Shown here one piece after another: positions 26,102-37,300 of a stretch of 64,000 nt of DNA; the stretch's first letter is position 1, and each line of letters begins with the position of its first letter. This DNA is from Pagrus major (lineage: Eukaryota; Chordata; Actinopteri; Spariformes; Sparidae): NCBI RefSeq assembly GCF_040436345.1, contig NC_133227.1:23186671-23250670 (forward strand), in the 5' to 3' direction. The notes under the pieces were generated by a model, which worked only from the letters and a program-made list of their open reading frames with translations, searched no databases and was not told the DNA's origin. Made by a program: the position numbers and the translations under genes.

Positions 26102-26834
26102 TTAAAGGAACTTGGGGCAAGATTTGTGAAAAAATAAACATGCATTTTAAGTTTTTTAATGCTAATGGGCAATGAAGCGTTCAAAACCAAAAAGAATGAG
26201 CCCACCCACGTATCTCTCCATTGCCTTGAACAGGCTGTGTGCTGCATAATGTACTGCAATTCGTGGTCCAAATTTCCCCGCCAGTCTTGCGGACGTGACG
26301 TCAGATGACGCTGAATGCGCGTCCTCGACGGCTTTCGACTTGGATATGGGAAGAAGACAAGTGTGGTGGACCCAAACTAGTGTTTGGGTAGTAATGAATT
26401 CTACTACAGCCAGCAAACGACCCACCACCACACAAAGTCCGCTAAAAAGTCATACTAAGAAGAAAACAAAGGTTTTATCAGCGGCATGTTGTGAGTCGAA
26501 AATAAATTACGACCAAAGCCGGGCTGGCACCCGAATAAACATCATATTATAAAAAAAAATATAAAATATAAAAAATATTGATAAGCGATCAAACATCGCT
26601 TGACATGATGCTGTTCGGAGTTGTAGGCTACCAACGTCATTCCACGGAGACATGTGCTTAGGTCTTGCAGTAAACGAAGAAATAACAGTGTCACAGCATC
26701 AGCTGCACTGCTGTGAAGACTTCATGCGCGCTCCCGCGGCGGCTTGTCTGATGGCTGCAGTTGCCCTAACGGCCGCAATGGCCGTCGTGTCACTATTGAG
26801 TCTTTTTTCTTGATCCTGCCCCAAGTTCCTTTAA
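26102..26834. mobile_element. Non-autonomous TIR transposon with TTAA ends
   Basis: TTAAAGGAACTTGGGGCA at 26102-26119 recurs as its exact reverse complement at 26817-26834, enclosing 733 bp. Both ends can be read as a TTAA target duplication plus a 14-bp perfect terminal repeat. The interior has higher GC and CpG content than its flanks. It encodes no recognisable transposase; the 89-aa reverse ORF is not homologous to anything I know. TTAA targets suggest a piggyBac-type origin, but the family is not proven. Confidence 0.7.
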
Positions 26835-27741
26835 ATATTTACGTCTTACCTTTTCTTTTTGGATTTATTTTTATTCTCATATCGTTTTTGTCCATCCAAA
26901 ATAAAATCAGAAAATAAATCATCTTAAATGTTTGTGTTTGTTATTGTTCTGTGTTACAAAAGAATAAAGGGGAAATTTTATGTGGTTACAGAACAGAAAT
27001 GAACCTGACGTTGAAAACATTTATCTTGGTTTGATGCTGCAAACTGACTCTTCTGTCATATGGATGTGATGGAGGAAAGAAAACAAACATGTTTAAACTG
27101 GTCAGCTGTTTCCACTGATCCAACTAAAACTGCAGACATTAATACGTGAAGCTGCTGTGATTCATCTGATCTGAATTCAGTTTGATGTTTAACAGCGAGC
27201 AGCTGCTCTTCATGATACACACAGAGAGAATTTAACAATCACTGAATCAGTGCCTGAAAAATAAAACACCACAGAGAACAAACTGATCCAGAAACTGCTT
27301 TGAACATGAGAATGAAAACATCAATAATTTTGACACCAAAAAAATTGTTAAAAACAGCTTGGACTTGAGGATTTAAATGGATAAAATTAAGAAATTAGAC
27401 AGAATGTATTGTTTCAACATTGTGGTTTGTGTTAAAAGTATTTTAGTTTTAGCCCACCTGTTTATACTGTTTTTTATTGAACTATTACCTGTTAGAGGAG
27501 GGAATTGTTGTTTTCACCAAGTTTTTGCATAGGCTAGATGAAACAAACAAGACATAATAGCTGTTTCCCCCGTTTCTATTAGCAATGCTAGGCTAAGCTA
27601 AACAGCTTTAGTTTAAAATCAAGCTGAACTTTTATTTCTCAACAAGAAAGAGCAGAAGAGGATTTCACTAAATGCTGAGTTGTTGCTTTCAGGGTTAACA
27701 GGTGTTCATGACTCGTGATGACATCAGCAGCTGAATGAGAC

Positions 27742-27747
27742 TTTATT
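27742..27747 (-). terminator. Candidate adamts polyadenylation signal
   Basis: TTTATT on the + strand (AATAAA on the - strand) lies about 570 bp after the adamts stop codon. If it is used, the hairpin MITE at 27871-28046 is part of the 3' UTR. Confidence 0.35.
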
Positions 27748-27870
27748 TAGAAACAGGATTATTTTGTACAAAAATCATGAATATAAAAACCAACAACTGA
27801 AAACCAGGAAAAAAGTTTTAGGAAGAAGAATGAAGCAAACGTTTCCACGTTCTCGTCTCGCACTGTTAAC

Positions 27871-28046
27871 CTTTAAAGACACCGTTTGTAAGAAAAGATT
27901 TTGATTTTTGAGTCTCATTCCCAACTCATTCAAACACTGATACTTTGGTATGGCAGCCGACCTGTCCTGCCATCCCAAAGTGTCACTTTTTGATGAATTG
28001 GGAATGAGACTCAAAAATCAACTTTTCTTACAAATAGCACCTTTAA
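27871..28046. mobile_element. Palindromic (hairpin) MITE
   Basis: Two arms of about 60-65 bp are near-perfect reverse complements. Both contain TTTGTAAGAAAAG and TTTTTGAGTCTCATTCCCAA, and they are separated by about 50 bp that itself has the short inverted pair ACTTTGG...CCAAAGT. The outer ends CTTTAAAG/CTTTAAG resemble terminal repeats. The foldback MITE lies about 270 bp beyond the adamts stop codon. Confidence 0.8.
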
Positions 28047-28316
28047 GAATCAAGTCAAGAATTCAGGATACTTTCTTCTAGGTTCAAGCACAGCTAACGT
28101 TGCTGCATGGCAAACATGACTGTAAACTTTAAAAAACATGAAGTTGATAGTTGAGAACCTGGTGGAACATCATCATAAGTCATTTGTTTTGGCAGTCGGC
28201 GCTGCAGTCCGTTTCTGTTTCTCATTAAGAGTTCGTAAGCATTAGCACAAAGTGAGCAAGCTGCACATGCGGCATCATGAGTGAACAATAAAACTTAAAC
28301 GATTGCAGAATTATCT

Positions 28317-31300
28317 TTATAATCCAGCATGTTTCCTTTCAGTCCTGCCCTCTCTGCTCCTGGCGGATCTCTTTAGAAGATCCTGACGTCGTTTCTCGTT
28401 AAGAAGCTGCTGGATCCGTTTGTTTTGTGTTCGCTCACGGAATGGCGGCATCCGCGGCACAAAGTAGTTCTGCTGTCCCCTGGTGATATCACTGTCCAAT
28501 CCCACGATCCGATACGGGACCTCATCCACTGAGTTGTTCTCCTTTTTAGGGAGTGGGAAGAAGAACGACGATGAAGACGCTGTTGGTGTTGGTTCAGTCC
28601 CTGTCAGATTAATTTTAGTTTGAAGGTTCCCTCCTTCTGATGTTCGGTTTGGTGATGATGTGGCGATGACGACGTCATCAGGATCAGCTGACAGTGAGGT
28701 GGGGAACTCTGGAACGGCAGACGTCATAACCGGCATCAGTGTGGGACCTTGACTCTCAGCATTTGCTATGGGAACTGTAGCAGGGGACATTGTGGTAGTG
28801 GTAGTTTTCCTCTTGAATAAATGAGATGGAGCAGTCCTCCTTGCACGTCTCGTAGTAGTAGTAGTAGTGGTAGTAGTAGTAGTAGTTGTTGTTGTCGTTG
28901 GAATGATATCAGGAGTTGCAGAGGGAATAGAGGGATCCTCGTATGATGAATAATCATCATAATCGCCATACTCCACGTATACAAAGTCGGTAGTGCTCCT
29001 GCTGGTGGGGGGCGGAGTTACAGTGAAGCTTGGCGGTGGAGTAGTGATTATTTCACTGATTCCAGACCAAGAGGAGGTGGATGATAAAGTCATCGCCTCT
29101 GTGGTTAAACTCCACGAACTAGGAGACAAAAACAAGAAAGATCAGTGACATCAGATCAGGAGAGTTTAACACCCCTAAAAAATTGGTTTCAAATCTGAAT
29201 TATTTATCTAAATGCTGCATATTTCTAAATGCTGAAAGGGTTAGATGTTAATAAAATATTTCATGTTGCTCTTACTCTGACCTGCTACTGGAGGTCGGGG
29301 GATTTGTGCTGCTAAAGTTGCTGAAGTTGCTGAAGTTGCTGACGTTTCCCTCGCTGCAGGACTTGCAGCACATCTGACGGTATCCAGCAATGGAGCAGTA
29401 CCGACTCAACACCTCCATCCGGCAGAACACTGAACGGTCAGCACGACACCGCTGCCCTGGAGACAGAGCAATGGTTCAGTTAATGAAGTTTGACCACAAG
29501 AGGGAATAGGTGATCAGTGAGTTCAGAAGAACTAAAGATATAGATTTATCCTTTTCTATCCTCCTGTCCTGCCACTCTGCAGAATCAGTAAAAATCATAG
29601 TCCAATACAATCAACCTTTAAACCATCAGCCGTCATCCCAGATGAAAAAAAAAGTTGGGAAATGAGGAGGAAGAGGAGAGATATGTAGAGGAAGAAGAGT
29701 AAGAGCAAACAAATTAGCAGAAATAGCAGGAAGATAAACAAAAGACGCATGTAGGGGAATCAGGACGATCGGGCACAAAGAGAGGAGGAGGAAGTGTGTT
29801 TTACTGGAGGAGATCTTTGGAGCTTTGAAGTCTGTGTTGGACCTGGACAGCCACTGAATGATGGAGTTCTTTGGGTCGCCTGCAGGGAGAGACAAACACA
29901 GTCAGCTACACACAAACTACGACTACCAACATCCCTCCCTTACGTTCATAAAAGGTATAACAATGATTGGTCAATGCCTACCACTACAGGGCGGGGCCTG
30001 GCAGGTGCGGGTTGTGATTGGTTGAGGCTCACTGCAGTTTCGGGCTGAACCCTCGGAACTTGAACATGCAACTTGGCGCTCCTGAGTCCCATTTCCACAT
30101 GACACTGAACACTACAAACATAACCAGGTCAATCAGATTTTGATCAGTTAGTGATCTAGGGTCATACTTAACAAACATCCTAAGAGTGTCAGGTAGTCCA
30201 GAAAGAAAGAAGTTAAAGATAATAAATAGTAAAGAAAGAGAAAGCAATAAGTAGTCTGGAGAGAAATAAATTAGAGTTAGTCCAGTAAGAAGAACGTTAT
30301 AGGTAGTCCAAAATGACGTAAGTTACAGTTTGCCCTAAAAGAAGGAAGTAACAGGTACAGTAGTCCACAGAGAAAGAAGTTACAGGTAGTACAAAAAGAA
30401 GGACGATAGAGGTAATCCAGAAAAACAGAAGAGGTAGTCCAAAAAGAAGTGCATTAGAGGTAGTCCAGAAAGAGGGAAGTAAAGGTAGTCCAGAAGAAAG
30501 TAAAAAAAAACAAACAAACAGAAGTTACAGTTATACATAGCTCAAAAAGACAGAAGGTACTGTAAGCCCAAAAGGAAAGAAGTTACAGGTAGTTCAGAGA
30601 AATAGAAGTTAGAGGTCGTCCAGAAAAACAGAAGACAGAGGTAGTCCAGAAAGAAAGAGGCTAGAAGTAGTCCAGAAATACAGAAAAGGTAGTCAGACAG
30701 AAGGAGGCTAGAAGTAGTCCAGAAATACAGAAAAGGAAGTCAGAAAGAAGGAAGTTCAACGTAACTAGAAAGAGAAATTTAGAGGCAGTCCGGAAAGAAG
30801 AAGGGAAAAGTAGTCCAAAAAGAAGAAAATCAAAGGTAGTCCAGAAAGAAAGAGTTTATAGGTAGTCCAGAGAGACAGAAGTTAGACATCGTCCAGAAAT
30901 ACAGAAGAGGTAGCCAGAAAGAAGGAATTTCAAGGTAACTAGAAAGAGAAATCTAGAGGTAGTCCGGAAAGGAGAAGGGAAAAGTAGTCCAGAAAGAAAA
31001 GAAGTTATAGGTAGTCCAGAAAGAAGTAAATTAGAGGTAATCCAGAAAAACAGAAGAGGTAGTCCAAAAAGTAAGTTCAAGGTAGTTCAGAAAGAAAGAA
31101 GAGGCAGCCCAGAAAGATGGAAGTTACAGGTTGTCCAAAAAGAAAGAGTTCATATGTAGATCAGAGAGACAGAAGTTACTGTTGCCCCAAAAGGAAAGAA
31201 GTTCTAGGTAATCCAGACAGAAGGAGGTTTAAGGTAGTCCAGAAAAATAGAAGTTAGTGGTCATCTAGAAAGACAGAAGACAGAGGTTAGAGGTAGTCCA

Positions 31301-34300
31301 AAAGGAAAGAAGTTATAGATAGTACAGAGACAAAGGAAGTTGCACATAGTCCAGAAAGAAAGAGGTTAGAGGTAGTCCAGAAAGAAGGAAGTTTGAGGTA
31401 ACTACAAAGAGAAATGTAGAGGTAGTCTGGAAAGAAGAATGGAAAAGTAGTCCAGAAAGAAGGAAGTTATAGGTAGGCCAGAAGAAAGAGGTTATAGGCA
31501 GTCCAGAAAGAAGGAACTTACAGGTAGTTGAGAAAGAAAAGAGGTAGGGGTTGTCCAGAAGGAACAAAGAGATAGTCAAGAATGAGGGAAGTTAGAGGTA
31601 GTCCACAAAGAAATGAGTAAGAGATAGTTCGGAAAAAAGCAGGTGGCAGTAGTCCAGAGAGAAGTTGGAGGTAATCCAAAAAAGGGAAGTAGGCAGTAGT
31701 CCAGAAAGAGGGAAGGTGGGGGCAGTACAAAAAGAGAAAGGCAAAGGTAGTCCAGAGAGACGGAGGTTACAGCTAGCCCTGAAAATAAGTAACAACAAGT
31801 CAAAGTAAGTTAGAGGCTGTCCAACGATTTTGGAGGATAGTGGTAAGGTAACTTTGTGACTTTCTGAATAGTCTCCTGGTTTCACTGTTCATACCGGAGT
31901 CCAGGGCCCAGCTCGCCAGGAAGCAGGACAGGGGAGGCGGTTGCAGGTTTGTTTCCCATCTGGGCGGTCCTCACCACAGAGTTTGCTGTTCACCGAACGC
32001 TTTTGTTGTTGCTGCCCCGTGCTGGAAGTCTGCTGGCAGCTCACCCAGCGACGCTGCCACCCAGTCTGACCACAGGAGGCGCTGCAGTCCTCCCACTCCC
32101 CGGTCACCCAGCTGAGGCAGTAGAACAATAGGTTTTCATGCAATAAACTGTGCTTTGTTATTGGATGTGAGGTACACTGACATTTTACTTCCCCTTAACC
32201 ATTAATTTCTAGCCAGTTGGTTTCCCCTTAATAGGAGTGCGAGGTTGTGTGAGTCATTTGAATGTGTATCTGTATATCTATGTACATCTTGCCATTTTGT
32301 TATGTGAACCATTCCTATTGAAAGAGGGTTAAAATTGATCAAATTTGGTGTCAGTACAGAACCACCTTTACAGAACCACCTTTACCTGCACCTGCAAATT
32401 TGCCTAACATGGCGAGCTGTAGTGTGTTACCCTGGCAACCTGTAGTGTGTTACCGTGGGGAACTGCAGGCGTTGGAGTTGCAGCTGCGGCTGATAGCTCT
32501 CGGTTTATTAATGCTGGAGCAGAACATCCTGTGAACCATTTTACCATCAGCCTTCCTCCTGCAGCCGAACCGTGTGTACTGTTTTCCTGGCAACCAGACA
32601 ACAGTGTTAAACAACATGCAGCTGTTACCCTGGAAACCACATAACACAGCTCACTACCACGCTGATGACCAGCAAAAGAGTTCAAACCTCCTCCGCAGGG
32701 TTTCGAGCAGTGGGACCACTTCTTCAGCGCCCATTCATAAAAGATGCCGTCCTCGTGCAACAGGTTGGACTCAAGCGAGGACCGGAGACGGTCCTGGATG
32801 ATGTACTTGTAAGATACTGTCACCTTTGAGTCGTCATGGGAATGCACCTAACAGGCAGAAACAAAGGTAGGCAGTGGTTTCTCCAATTTAGACTCTATTA
32901 AGATGCAATGTCAGCATGTTGGACTTAGTTTGTCTTGTTGGTGGACTGACCATGAGCAGGACTCCGTATTTCAGTGGACCTGTGGTCTGGACAGACTCCT
33001 TCTCCTCAGTGTTGCTGTACTGCCACATCACACCCTTCTCAATCACCACTCGGGATTCTGGGAGCTCGTCTTCATCGTTGAGGAAGAGGTGACCCGTGTC
33101 CTGGTTCTTCACCGCTGGAGCAGGAAACAATGAAAATAAGATTTTTCACGTAATGGTGGGCTGCAGAGTTCTTTAAGGTCCTCCTCCCTTCTCTTACCCA
33201 GGATGTGAGGAGTCCCTTTGAATTCCTGGATCAGCAGGTGTCGGGCTCCTTTGGGGATCTCCAGGATCTTCAGGTAACCTACGTCATGGGAAGAGTAATC
33301 ATTAATTGATCATTGATCATTAATCGGTCAGTAATGAAAACTACCAGTCCCCATCACTGTCTTTTGCATGGCAGGACTGGCTTAAATACCTGTGTAATAA
33401 TAATTTCGGGGCCCTGATCTTCACTTCTTCATTCACAGGACATCAACTTCCTGTTCAACAGTTCTGTACTGAATGAGGTTAAAAGAGCTCCAGTATTTGA
33501 ATGGAACATGTTTCAGTCTGACACAAAAACTTCAGGAACCTGAAGTATCTCCTCTGATGAGATATTTTTCAGAGACCTTGTTTCTTGGTGCTGCGGGTGA
33601 AATTTCCTTTGATGATTTTACAGCTGGAGTTATCTCCTCCACAGACACCACATCGATCCTCCTGCATGTCTGAAGCGATCTGTCCGTCACAACCTACGTG
33701 CTGCATGGGGAGAGAGGAAACAGGGAGAAGAAGATTTTAGTTTGATTTTAGCTTAAAAATGGTGTGTAAATAACATCTTTTCTAATTAGTTAGGGATATT
33801 TGGGCTTTCAGTGACTTCTTCTTATGTTCTTTTTCGGTTGATTTTTACAATTTAAAACAAGTCCCCATTTACTTCTTTTGTTTGAGGTGAATCTTGGAAC
33901 ACTGTTTTGCTGTGAAGCTCCAGAAATGTTTTCTAACCCTAAAACACTTCACCCGCCTTTCCATCAATATGGGAAGGAGATACCAATAGAAATGAGAGAT
34001 TTCATTTTTGGTTGCACTTTTCCTTTAATGTCTAGATGTAATGTAATTTAGGCGATGCAATAAATACTTAATGCAATAAAATTACACTAATACAATAACA
34101 TAAGCTTAAGAAGTTGAGAAACTAAATAAAGACCTCACACTCTCCTCCTACGCAGACACTATGGCCGTCACTGTAGGAACACGGCGTCCCATCATACACC
34201 ATTCTGTTCATGGAAACCACTGCGGCCGTTTCGTTTGACTGACAGTACAGACGACAGCGCTCATCAGCTGCAAACACACAGAAATATAATGATCCAAGAC

Positions 34301-37300
34301 AGCAGTGTCAAAGCAACGTAAGGTAGAACATTTAAAGTGGAACATTAAGAGTTTAAAGAAATGGAAATCAAAATATTTTCAGACTTTAAAGAGTTAAAGA
34401 GAGAGGAGAGGCCACAAGTTTCCTTCCAATAACAGATTCCTGACTGATGAGTTTAACATATGAACACACACGCATACACACACACACACACACCCAAATA
34501 CACATTAAAACACACACACACACATTTTTTCCAAACTTACAGATTAGATTAAAGTTTCCTCTCTGCTCTGCTCTGTGTGTGCAATGCACAGGGTTTCTGT
34601 GTGTGTGTGTGTGTGTCTGTGTGTGTGTGTGTGTTTGTGTTTGTGTTTGTGTTTAATGTGTATAATAAAATATGTATTAAAATGTGTGTTTTACAAATTA
34701 TGTGTGTATTATGTGTGTATTTATGATCAGGGTGTAGGTGTGTGTTATGTGTGTATTATAATGTGTGTATTTACGGTCAGGGTGTTGGTATGGCAGCCAG
34801 TGATGTTTTCTTCCTTCATGTTCATGAAATGGATCCCAGACTTTACACTGATCCTCCCTGAAAGAGAAAAACAACACATATCAGCCTGCAGAAATACACA
34901 AACACAACTCAACTCAACTAGAGCAACACAACACAAAACATGATGACACAACACAACTTAACATAACACAACTAAACTCAACACAACACAAAACAATTAA
35001 ACACAACACAACACATAACGACATAAACACAACTAAACATAACACAAATATAATGACATGACACAAGTAAGCACAACACGACGCACCTTAAGATAACATA
35101 ACTCAACACAACACAACTCAGTACAACTAAACATAACACAACACAAGAAAACACAACATAAAACAGCACAACACACCTCAACATGACGCAAAACAACACA
35201 AGCACAAACACAACCCAATACAATGCAACTCAGCACAACTAAACACAACACAACACAACACATTTGTAAATGCACACACTGGGGTACATGGGGTCCAGTC
35301 GAGTCCAGTTGAAAGGATTGGACAGTAGATCTACTGACCTGAAGTCGGTCAGTGGTGGACACTCTTCTCTGCTGCACAGCTGGAACTCATAACTATTTCC
35401 GAAGCAGGTGCGCCCACCGTTGGCTGGACTGAGAAAAACAACAGGTTAGTCTCTCTGATTGGTGCGTCTCATGTGTGACATCACTGATGACTTACAACTC
35501 ACTCACGCTGGATTGTCGCAGTGCCTGGCCCGAAACCTGACCCCGCCCCCACAGCTCCTGGAACAGCTGCCAAACGGAGTCCATGTTCCCCAGCTGCCAT
35601 CTTGTCTCAGCATGTCAGGGGTCAACTTCATGCAGTAACCTTTGAAACAGTGCTGCAAAGAGAGACAGCTATCATGGAGATGTAAAGGAAGATGAGACCA
35701 GAGCTGGATTCAAGACTTGTTAGCCTAGCTTAGCATAAAGACTGGTAGCTGTGGAAAACAGCTGTTGCCCAGACTAGCAGTCTACAGCCATGCTAGCAGC
35801 TCTGCTTTGCACAGTGCTAATATCAGCATGCTAATATGTTCACAGTGACAATGCTAACATGCTGAGTCTAGTTTGTTAGCATGCTAGCACATTAGCAGTA
35901 ACCACAAAGTGCAGCTGAGGCTGATGGGAATATCATTGGCTCTGCAGGTATTTGATCATAAACCAAAGGGAGTTATTAATTGCTGACCTGACATAGAGTC
36001 TATCCATAGTCGTTGACACTTTTCAGTTTGAGCCAAAATGGTGGATTGAAATTTATCCTCAGAGATAATTTACTGACCTCCACTCACTAATAAATGTGAT
36101 GTATCTCTTTTGTTTGGCCAATGAGATTTTTTTTCTCTTTCACATACTGAAATCATAAGAAATGGTTTTGTTGATATAAACCTGCCAATGTCTGATCCCA
36201 AAAACCTGTCTGGGATAAATTAGACATCCTGTCATCTAGTGAGCAATGACCCGAATGTGTCCTCACCTTCCCCGGTCCACACTTTGTCCCGTCGAGTGGC
36301 GGACCTTTCTTGGTTTTACAGTAGAACGGGTTGTTGTAGTCACTGCACCACAGCTGTTTACAAGGGTCAATGGTTGCGTACTAGAGACAAACACACATAC
36401 ATACAGATACACAGAATATCTCAAAATACAAAAATAAAATCATAAACATCAGCCCAAAACACAGACAAGCAGCATGAAAAACTAATGTTCATTCAAACAG
36501 CAGAAACAGAAAGTACAAATGTGTTTTAAATCTTCATAAAACCTGCCTGACTTCTTAAATCTGAGCCAGAGAGGAAACAATCAGGGCCAAACTGAAAGAA
36601 ACTGTGAAAAATGGATCAATTCAACACAAACAGGATGATCAGAACCAGGAGAGAAAACAATATAATTTCATCATCATGTTGCAATGTTGGAAACGCCCAG
36701 AACAGACTCCATCTGATTAAAGACTGCCGATACATTTGATCTAATGTGTTAGTTTAAATAGTCCTCCTGGGGAGGTTTTCTGTGTGATGTCATCAAACGG
36801 TTCTCAGTTAACATCCTGAACAGATGTGGTGTTGGCCTCCAACCCAAAAACACATCAGCAGGTCACATCAGCACACATCAGTCTCACTAAAACACATCTG
36901 AAAAACTCAAACATTCAACTCCTGCTTCAAGTGTTCCTTTGGAGGTCTTTTCATCCTCAGACTGATATTTACATAGTTTTCTGACATCCTTATTGGGTTT
37001 ATTTTTATATCTTGCAGTCCTATTTCAAAAAGTACTTTAATATGTGTAAAAAAAAAACTAAAAAAACAGACGGACATACTGCAGTACAGAGACTGTATCC
37101 TGGTCCGAAGTCGAAGCGACACTGTTGGTCCATGGAGTACTGAAACCCTGGCAACTGAGGCAGAGCCGGCCAATCATGGTTGAATGGGTCATCACGGAGA
37201 CAGTCATAGGTACTAAAGAGAGACAGATAGATGGACAGATAATCGGTTCAGGTGATGCCTGATGTGGAATTAGGGCAAAAATATTCACATTACAGTCAGA

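Larger units (their letters stand above)
25066..28316. other. ndufa2 5' flank and ndufa2-adamts intergenic stretch
   Basis: No exon was found. It holds a degenerate ACTTTACT/GTACTTT-type repeat (about 25270-25390), AT-rich sequence, a TIR element (26102-26834), a hairpin MITE (27871-28046) and the likely 3' UTR of the adamts gene (28316 down to about 27740). Confidence 0.55.

Noticed and set aside
26162-26431. 89-aa - strand ORF as a transposase
   Set aside because: No DDE or zinc-finger motif is visible; it lies inside the 733-bp TIR element and is too short.
30856-31885. Phe/Leu/Ser-rich - strand ORFs resembling membrane proteins
   Set aside because: They are translations of the AGGTAGTCCAGAAAGAAGG array in adamts intron 21. 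Hydrophobicity follows from the purine-rich opposite strand.
30112-31894. Intron 21 array as another donor-seeded repeat
   Set aside because: The unit TGGACTACC only loosely resembles the exon 21 end (TGGACTCCG|GTATG), and the array starts well inside the intron. The match is too weak to count with the others.
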